Source: Syntrophaceae bacterium (GTDB lineage: Bacteria > Desulfobacterota > Syntrophia > Syntrophales > UBA5619). From it: a stretch of 6,250 nucleotides of DNA. The stretch spans positions 1 through 6,250 of the forward strand of contig JAHFBU010000103.1 of the NCBI GenBank assembly GCA_023249795.1, written 5' to 3'. The position numbers were made by a program, and so were the translations under genes. A model generated the notes under the pieces. It saw only the letters and a program-made list of their open reading frames with translations, was not told where the DNA came from and searched no databases. Numbering within the stretch: position 1 is the stretch's first letter; every line of letters begins with the position of its first letter. Positions 1 through 4,537 of this stretch are shown piece after piece.

Positions 1-309
1 CTTCAGCGGCTTCTTCCCTTGCGTTTCCTTTGGCGCCTTGGACGGTTCAGCTCGGAGATGAGCCATGGGATCTCCAAGGATGGGCGGGAGAGGCTGGTGG
101 AGGTGATGCACGGTTTCGCGGTCGAACAGTTTCGCCAGGGCATGGACGCCGTCATACTCGGCCACTGCCATCAGGCGATTCTTAAGGAAGAACCGATCGG
201 TGCAAGAACGGCCACATTTGCGCTTCTTGGCGACTGGATTATCCATCACTCCTACCTCATTTATGAAAACGGACGCTTTACCCTCAACCGCTTTCCGTCC
301 GGGGAATAG
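1..309 (+). CDS. lpxH: UDP-2,3-diacylglucosamine diphosphatase-like metallophosphoesterase, C-terminal part (5' end outside window)
   Basis: The frame is open from base 1 to the TAG at 307-309, giving about 102 C-terminal residues; the true start lies upstream of the window. The visible part contains DAVILGHCHQA, which matches the last metal-binding GH(T/C)H motif of calcineurin-like phosphoesterases. It is followed by the ALLGDWIIHHSYLIYENG segment, which resembles the C-terminal end of LpxH-family proteins. LpxH cleaves UDP-2,3-diacylglucosamine to lipid X and UMP at the inner face of the cytoplasmic membrane, in the lipid A pathway, so its presence would imply a Gram-negative envelope. The upstream metal ligands (DxH, GNHD) cannot be seen here, so a related LpxH-like phosphoesterase of other specificity is possible. 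The next gene starts one base after the stop codon, which suggests co-transcription. Confidence 0.8.
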   Translation, partial: LQRLLPLRFLWRLGRFSSEMSHGISKDGRERLVEVMHGFAVEQFRQGMDAVILGHCHQAILKEEPIGARTATFALLGDWIIHHSYLIYENGRFTLNRFPSGE

Positions 310-310
310 C

Positions 311-781
311 ATGAATACCCGTTTTCTCTGCGATCGTCATCTGGGAAAACTGGCAAAATGGCTTCGGATCCTCGGTTACGACACCCTCTGGAATCCGGCA
401 GACATGAGTCAAGATTTTCTCCGAAGAGGTGGACGGGACGGGAGGATCGCCCTGACGCGGAAGCGGGATCTCGAAGGCGTCGGCTTGGACCGTCTCATCG
501 TGGTCAAGGCCGACCGTGTCGATGAACAGATCGGCGAGATACTGGATAAGCTCGCATTGACGCCGGACCCGAAGGACCGGTTGACCCTCTGCCTGCGCTG
601 CAATGCAACTCTGGAGGCGGTTGTGAAGGAAGGGATGGAAGGTGCGGTCCCTGCGCACGTCTATCAAAACAACACCTGTTTCAGAAGATGTCCGATTTGC
701 GGCAGGATCTACTGGCGAGGGACGCATACAAGAAACGTCGAAGAGTTCCTCAGGAGGCACATTCCGACTCATCCCCCTTGA
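311..781 (+). CDS. Mut7-C (DUF82) PIN-like RNase domain protein with zinc ribbon
   Basis: This 156-residue protein matches the stand-alone Mut7-C family. The N-terminal part (residues 5-25) has the family signature FLCDRHLGKLAKWLRILGYD, with the conserved Asp at position 8. The middle follows the usual layout: GRIALTRKRDL at 44-54, then an alpha/beta segment. The C-terminal third holds a four-Cys zinc ribbon (C94/C97 and C127/C130) ending in CGRIYWRGTH, which is typical of the family. The family is assigned to the PIN-like nuclease fold and is presumed to act on RNA; its substrate in bacteria is not established. I chose the ATG at 311 because GGGGA (301-305) lies 5 nt upstream and the family motif starts right after it. 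A longer open frame reaching back to 200 would overlap the lpxH-like gene. The 3' end overlaps the convergent mogA-type gene by 32 bp. One oddity: residue 51, where relatives usually have Asp (TRDxxL), is Lys. Confidence 0.85.
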   Translation: MNTRFLCDRHLGKLAKWLRILGYDTLWNPADMSQDFLRRGGRDGRIALTRKRDLEGVGLDRLIVVKADRVDEQIGEILDKLALTPDPKDRLTLCLRCNATLEAVVKEGMEGAVPAHVYQNNTCFRRCPICGRIYWRGTHTRNVEEFLRRHIPTHPP

Positions 782-1241
782 TCTTTTCAATGGCGTGCGC
801 GATGGCGGGAAGCAGGACGCTCAGATTTTCCGTAGCCCCCTTCGGGCTGCCGGGGAGGTTGATAATCAGGGTGCGGCCCCGGATGCCCACCACGGCGCGG
901 GAGATCATGGCATGGGGCGTGAGGAGCGCACTGTGACGGCGCATCGCCTCCGCCATTCCCGGGATCTCTCGATCAATTGCCTCGATCGTCGCCTCCGGCG
1001 TTACGTCCCTGGGGCCGACGCCGGTTCCTCCCGTCGTCACGATCAGATCCGCTTCGCCCCGGTCGCTCAATTCCTGAAGGGTCCGGAGGATCAGTTCCCT
1101 GTCGTCGGGGATGATCCGCCGGCCGACAACTTCAATCCCCATCTGCCGGAGCATCTCTTCAACGGCCGGGCCGCTTCCATCAACCCGTTCGCCGCGCGAT
1201 CCGCGGTCACTCACGGTGATGACGACGGCCCTGAATCCCAT
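750..1241 (-). CDS. mogA: MogA/MoaB family molybdopterin adenylyltransferase
   Basis: This 163-residue protein carries the MoCF-binding signatures of the MogA/MoaB family. ITVSDRGSRGERVDGSGP lies near the N-terminus, TTGGTGVGPRDVTPEA around residues 69-84 and NLPGSPKGA around 128-136. The family adenylylates molybdopterin with ATP in the cytoplasm, preparing it for molybdate insertion during molybdenum cofactor synthesis. Length is normal for the single-domain family. I prefer the ATG at 1241: a GAGG at 1251-1248 lies 6 nt upstream, and the protein then begins MGFRAVVITVSDRG as relatives do. An ATG at 1253 (four residues longer) is possible but has AAGG directly against it. The ATG at 1241 follows the EF-G-like stop codon with one base between (TGA-T-ATG), so translational coupling is likely. 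The family does not separate MogA from MoaB cleanly by sequence alone. No other moa/moe gene is visible in the window. Confidence 0.9.
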   Translation of the reverse strand: MGFRAVVITVSDRGSRGERVDGSGPAVEEMLRQMGIEVVGRRIIPDDRELILRTLQELSDRGEADLIVTTGGTGVGPRDVTPEATIEAIDREIPGMAEAMRRHSALLTPHAMISRAVVGIRGRTLIINLPGSPKGATENLSVLLPAIAHAIEKIKGDESECAS

Positions 1242-1242
1242 A

Positions 1243-3321
1243 TCACGCCTCATCCTTTTTGGATTCCGCTATGATTTTTTCCGCGATGTAGGATGGCACT
1301 TCCTCGTAATGGGAGTGTTCATAGGTGAAGGTTCCGCGGCCGCTCGTCATGGAACGGAGATCGGGGGCGTATTTAAGGATCTCGGCCAGCGGAACCTGCC
1401 CCTTGATGATCTGGTGATGGCCCTGCGAATCCATCCCGAGGACCTTACCCCGACGGCTGTTCAGGTCGCCGATGACATCGCCCATGTATTCGTCGGGGAT
1501 CTCGATGGAGATGTTGACAATCGGTTCGAGCAGTGTCGGCTGGCATTCGAGGACCCCCTTCTTGAAACCGAGGGAACCCGCAATCTTGAAGGCCATTTCG
1601 GAAGAGTCGACGGTATGGTATGAACCATCCGTCAGAGAAACGCGCAGATCGACAACGGGGTAACCGGCGACAACACCTTCCGCCATCGCCTCCACGATCC
1701 CCTTTTCTACTGCCGGCCGGTACTGTCCTGGAATCACGCCGCCGACGATCCGGTCAACAAACTCGAATCCGCTGCCGCGGGGGAGCGGTTCGATATCCAG
1801 CCAGGTATCCCCGAACTGGCCACGCCCACCGGACTGTTTCTTGTAGCGTCCCTGAACGGTCGTCTTCCCCTTGATTGTTTCCTTGTAGGGGACTTTCGGG
1901 GTCTTCAAATTCACTTCAAGACCGAATTTACGCCTCATCTTCTCGATGACCACCTCGATGTGGACTTGTCCCAAGCCTGAGAGGATCATCTCCCGTGTCT
2001 GGTCATCGCGGTGAAACACGAGTGTGGGATCCTCATCGATCACGCGGTTGATCGAGGAGACCAGCTTGTCTTCATCGCCGCGCGTCTTCGCTTCCACGGC
2101 AAAAGAGATGATCGCCAGAGGCGGTTCAACCTTGGAATAAAGAATGGGCGATTTTTCCGTGCACAGGGTATCCCCGGTCGCGGTTTCCTTCAATTTGGCA
2201 ATGGCGGCGATATCGCCGGGGATTAGTTCATCGACCGGTTTTTGGGTTTTCCCTTCGAGGAAGAAGAGACTTCCGATCCGTTCTGTCAGCTTGCGAGAGG
2301 CGTTGAAAAGTGTCGAATCGGATTTGAGCGTACCTGAATAAACGCGAAAGAGGGTCAGGCGACCCGCATAGGGGTCGGCAATGGTCTTGAAGACCAGGGC
2401 TGAAAACGGAGCAGATTCTTCCGGCAGCCGAGTCTCCTCCGCATCGGTTCCCGGTTTCTTCCCGGAGACGCTGCCGCGGTCAATCGGCGATGGGAAATAA
2501 CGAGCGATGAAATCAAGCAGCGGGTGGATGCCGAGGTTCTTTACAGCCGACCCGCAGGTGACGGGAATCAGGGCGCCGGAAACAACGCCCTTCCGGAGTC
2601 CGGCCTGCAGATCTTCGGGACTCAGTTCTCCGCCTTCGAGGTACTTGTTCATCAGCTCATCGTTGGTTTCGGCGATGTCTTCAATCAGGATGTCGCGGTA
2701 TTTATTTACTGCATCGGCCATATCGGCCGGGATGTCGATGAACTTTGCTGTCCTTTTCTGATCGTCGTACGCGAAGGCCTTCATGGATGTCAGGTCGACC
2801 ACGCCGCCGAATGTATTCTCGGACCCTATGGGGAGAAAGCAGACGGTGACCTTCCGGCCCAGACGCTCCCGGATGCTTTGGACGGCTTTCTCAAAATCCG
2901 CCCTTTCCCGGTCCATCCGGCTGATGAACAAAAGACGGGGAAGATTGAATTCGTCGGCGTACTCCCAGACTTTTTCCGTTTGAAATTCAACGCCCGCGAC
3001 GGCATCAACGAGAACCACCGCTCCATCAACGATTCTGAGGCAGCTCTTCGTGTCAAATGTGAAATTGGAGTCCCCCGGGGTGTCAATGAGGTTGATCCGA
3101 TGCCTGTCCCAATCGATATGGTTCGTGGCGGAGCTGATTGAGATGTGTCTTTTCTGCTCCTCCGGCTCATAATCCATGGAGGAGGTTCCCTCATCCACCC
3201 GGCCGGGGCGATCCGTCTTGCCTGCAAGATAGAAAATGGATTCACAAAGAGAGGTTTTGCCCGTTCCTCCGTGACCGATGATGGCAACATTCCTTATCGA
3301 TTTTGATTCATATTTCGACAT
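1243..3321 (-). CDS. fusA: Elongation factor G-like translational GTPase (EF-G2-type FusA paralogue)
   Basis: This 692-residue protein is collinear with EF-G over its full length: G domain (about 1-280), domain II (about 300-395), domain III (about 400-475), domain IV (about 480-595, with QSGGRGQFGDTWLDIEP and YHTVDSSEMAFKIAGSLGF) and domain V (IPDEYMGDVIGDLNSRRGKV, 608-627). Canonical EF-G drives tRNA-mRNA translocation on the ribosome with GTP. The GTPase signatures are of the divergent EF-G2 type. The P-loop is GHGGTGKT (16-23). Switch I reads RHISI instead of RGITI. G3 is DTPGD (80-84), with Asp in place of the His that is catalytic in classical translation GTPases. G4 is SRMD (134-137) instead of NKMD. 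Domains IV and V look fully EF-G-like, so a ribosomal role is plausible, but it may not be the main translocase. A canonical fusA would be expected elsewhere, next to rpsL/rpsG. The ATG at 3321 is supported by AAAGGAG 5 nt upstream. It is the first gene of a two-gene unit with the mogA-type gene. Confidence 0.93.
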   Translation of the reverse strand: MSKYESKSIRNVAIIGHGGTGKTSLCESIFYLAGKTDRPGRVDEGTSSMDYEPEEQKRHISISSATNHIDWDRHRINLIDTPGDSNFTFDTKSCLRIVDGAVVLVDAVAGVEFQTEKVWEYADEFNLPRLLFISRMDRERADFEKAVQSIRERLGRKVTVCFLPIGSENTFGGVVDLTSMKAFAYDDQKRTAKFIDIPADMADAVNKYRDILIEDIAETNDELMNKYLEGGELSPEDLQAGLRKGVVSGALIPVTCGSAVKNLGIHPLLDFIARYFPSPIDRGSVSGKKPGTDAEETRLPEESAPFSALVFKTIADPYAGRLTLFRVYSGTLKSDSTLFNASRKLTERIGSLFFLEGKTQKPVDELIPGDIAAIAKLKETATGDTLCTEKSPILYSKVEPPLAIISFAVEAKTRGDEDKLVSSINRVIDEDPTLVFHRDDQTREMILSGLGQVHIEVVIEKMRRKFGLEVNLKTPKVPYKETIKGKTTVQGRYKKQSGGRGQFGDTWLDIEPLPRGSGFEFVDRIVGGVIPGQYRPAVEKGIVEAMAEGVVAGYPVVDLRVSLTDGSYHTVDSSEMAFKIAGSLGFKKGVLECQPTLLEPIVNISIEIPDEYMGDVIGDLNSRRGKVLGMDSQGHHQIIKGQVPLAEILKYAPDLRSMTSGRGTFTYEHSHYEEVPSYIAEKIIAESKKDEA

Positions 3322-3326
3322 GAAAG

Positions 3327-3333
3327 CTCCTTT
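3327..3333 (-). promoter_or_regulatory. Shine-Dalgarno site of the EF-G-like gene
   Basis: On the minus strand this reads AAAGGAG, 5 nt before the ATG at 3321-3319. It is the strongest ribosome binding site in the window and fixes the start of the EF-G-like gene. Confidence 0.8.
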
Positions 3334-3368
3334 CTGGTGACACGCGGCAAGATTCTATGTGGTTGAGC

Positions 3369-3398
3369 TCTTTAGCTTAACCGTCGCTTCAAAGTCAA
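3369..3398 (-). promoter_or_regulatory. Candidate sigma70-type promoter of the EF-G-like/mogA unit
   Basis: On the minus strand, TTGACT (3398-3393) is a good -35 box. The best -10 at suitable distance is TAAAGA (3374-3369), 18 bp away, and it is weak (3 of 6 consensus bases). Transcription would start about 40 nt upstream of the ATG at 3321. The -35 call is reasonable; the -10 call is tentative. Confidence 0.4.
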
Positions 3399-3478
3399 GA
3401 CAAATCTGGCACGAAATCGGGCATGGGGTCGGGAACGAAATCATCTTGAAATTTATACTGAAATCGATGCTTGACTTT
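3391..3478. repeat. 9-bp inverted repeat embracing the two divergent -35 regions
   Basis: AAAGTCAAG at 3391-3399 and its exact reverse complement CTTGACTTT at 3470-3478 lie 70 bp apart. Each copy contains the proposed TTGACT -35 box of one divergent promoter, so transcription would point outward from both copies. The repeat may be only convergent promoter sequence, or it may reflect shared regulation. Confidence 0.5.
3411..3465 (+). repeat. Three GAAATC direct repeats at about 24-bp period
   Basis: GAAATC occurs at 3413-3418, 3437-3442 and 3460-3465, with starts 24 and 23 bp apart. The first two copies extend to ACGAAATC. They fill the space between the two divergent -35 boxes, where a regulator could bind. 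The unit is short and chance occurrence cannot be excluded. Confidence 0.3.
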
Positions 3479-3498
3479 TAAAATGAGTATGATAAATT
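3471..3498 (+). promoter_or_regulatory. Candidate sigma70-type promoter of the M23 peptidase gene
   Basis: TTGACT (3471-3476) is a -35 box matching 5 of 6 consensus bases. With a 16-bp spacer, TAAATT (3493-3498) serves as -10 and matches 4 of 6. Transcription would start near 3505, giving a 5' untranslated region of about 48 nt before the ATG at 3553. The surrounding sequence is AT-rich compared with the flanking genes, which fits a promoter. Confidence 0.5.
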
Positions 3499-3552
3499 CC
3501 GGCCGCTTTTATTGGTTGCCACCGACCTGAAGGCGCGAAAGGGTAAAGTTTA

Positions 3553-4458
3553 ATGCCGAAGGATTTCTACACACTCCTGATTCTTCCAAAGAAAGACAGC
3601 TCCGCAAAAAAAATCGGTGTTTCCAGCACACTGGTTAAGGGTGTTTCCTTCTTCATGATGGGACTTATTCTGATCATGATGTACTGCTTCTACGATTATA
3701 TTCACATCCGCAGGGATCAGGCCGAATTGAAGCGTTTGAAAGTTCAAACCGTGGAACAGAAGGAGCAGATGGATCTGCTGGCTGCCAAGGTGGAGCAGTT
3801 TGCTGTTAAGATGGAAGAATTGAGGCAAGTTGACAAAAAAATACGAATCATGGCCAGTCTGGTTGTCGGTCGGGACAAGGATCAACTCCTCGGCATTGGC
3901 GGTCCAACCGGAGAGGAGACACGCCTGCGCTCCAAAATTGATACCGATGACAAGGCGATGATCGCTGGGATTGGTCGACAGGTGGACCGCCTGATGGATG
4001 ATGTCCTCTCCAGGGAACAGAGTTTTGCAAACCTGCTGGCGCATCTCCAAGAGAAGAAATCGATTCTGGACGCGACTCCTTCGATTTGGCCTGTAACGGG
4101 TTGGGTCACATCCGAATTCGGCCGAAGGGTATCACCTTTCGGGGGGGAGAGTGAATTTCATAAGGCGATTGATATCGCAACGCGCTTCGGAAAACCGATC
4201 CACGCGCCGGCTGATGGCATTGTTGAGGAAGTCTCCCTTCGGAATGATGTCGGTCGGATGATTCGGATCAATCATGGCCACGGCTTTTCAACGTTCTATG
4301 GCCACCTCTCCAAGGTAGGTGTTCTTGTCGGGGGGAGGGTTCACAAGGGGGATCTGGTCGGGTATGTTGGAAACACAGGCCGGAGCACGGGGTCTCACCT
4401 CCATTATGCCGTCATGTTGAACGGCGTTCCGGTCAATCCAAGGAAATATCTGAATTGA
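3553..4458 (+). CDS. Membrane-anchored coiled-coil M23 family (LytM-type) metallopeptidase
   Basis: This 301-residue protein has a short basic cytoplasmic N-terminus and one membrane segment at about 29-47 (rich in F, M, L, I). An alpha-helical, Glu/Lys/Gln-rich coiled-coil region follows at about 52-100, and a C-terminal peptidase M23 domain at about 178-300. The zinc ligands of LytM are all visible: H203 and D207 in HKAID (the family consensus is HxGxD, so Ala replaces Gly) and H284 of the HLH motif in GSHLHYAV. The catalytic His counterparts are H251 (FYGHL) and H282. The domain therefore looks active, unlike degenerate EnvC/NlpD types. The family cleaves peptide cross-links of peptidoglycan; here the domain would face the periplasm from an inner-membrane anchor. 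The ATG at 3553 has AAAGGG (3538-3543) 9 nt upstream, a modest site. It precedes secA with a 79-bp gap containing a terminator-like hairpin. The exact cross-link cut cannot be told from sequence. Confidence 0.9.
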   Translation: MPKDFYTLLILPKKDSSAKKIGVSSTLVKGVSFFMMGLILIMMYCFYDYIHIRRDQAELKRLKVQTVEQKEQMDLLAAKVEQFAVKMEELRQVDKKIRIMASLVVGRDKDQLLGIGGPTGEETRLRSKIDTDDKAMIAGIGRQVDRLMDDVLSREQSFANLLAHLQEKKSILDATPSIWPVTGWVTSEFGRRVSPFGGESEFHKAIDIATRFGKPIHAPADGIVEEVSLRNDVGRMIRINHGHGFSTFYGHLSKVGVLVGGRVHKGDLVGYVGNTGRSTGSHLHYAVMLNGVPVNPRKYLN

Positions 4459-4469
4459 AGGTTTACGGA

Positions 4470-4484
4470 AGCGGAATGTCCGCT
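4470..4484 (+). other. Small hairpin in the M23-secA gap
   Basis: AGCGGA (4470-4475) and TCCGCT (4479-4484) are exact inverted repeats around a three-base ATG loop. The stem is only 6 bp and is not followed by a T-tract, so it is not a terminator by itself. It could be part of a folded secA leader together with the downstream hairpin. Confidence 0.35.
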
Positions 4485-4502
4485 CGTTAGTGAACCAAAT
4501 CC

Positions 4503-4528
4503 ACCGGTCTTGACACCGGTTTTTTTTT
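4503..4528 (+). terminator. Intrinsic terminator-like hairpin between M23 gene and secA
   Basis: ACCGGT (4503-4508), a six-base loop CTTGAC, and ACCGGT (4515-4520) form a 6-bp GC-rich stem, followed by an uninterrupted run of nine T (4520-4528). This is the standard shape of a Rho-independent terminator on the plus strand, 45 nt after the M23 stop codon. Unusually, the T-tract runs directly into the AGGA ribosome binding site of secA. It may therefore work as a partial terminator or attenuator, not a full stop. Confidence 0.7.
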
Positions 4529-4532
4529 AGGA
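4529..4532 (+). promoter_or_regulatory. Shine-Dalgarno site of secA, abutting the terminator T-tract
   Basis: AGGA lies 5 nt before the ATG at 4538-4540 and begins directly after the last T of the hairpin tract. It supports the conserved secA start. No other purine-rich site is near this start. Confidence 0.6.
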
Positions 4533-4537
4533 ATGTT

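Noticed and set aside
200..310. Upstream extension of the Mut7-C gene to a start at 200
   Set aside because: It would overlap the lpxH-like gene by about 110 bp, and the family motif and the GGGGA ribosome binding site both place the start at 311.
642..1274. 210-codon plus-strand open frame over the mogA-type gene
   Set aside because: It lies antisense to a gene with clear family motifs, has Arg/Pro/His-rich low-sense content and shows no recognisable domain.
2524..3141. 205-codon plus-strand open frame within the EF-G-like gene
   Set aside because: It is fully antisense to well-conserved GTPase coding sequence and shows no family signature; codon bias of the real gene explains it.
3550..4050. 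166-codon minus-strand open frame within the M23 gene
   Set aside because: It mirrors the M23 coding sequence and would run into the divergent promoter region; no recognisable protein family.
4476..4490. Four-codon ORF (M-S-A-R) in the M23-secA gap as a secM-like leader peptide
   Set aside because: It is far too short to act as a nascent-chain arrest peptide, and its ATG is in the loop of a hairpin; likely chance.
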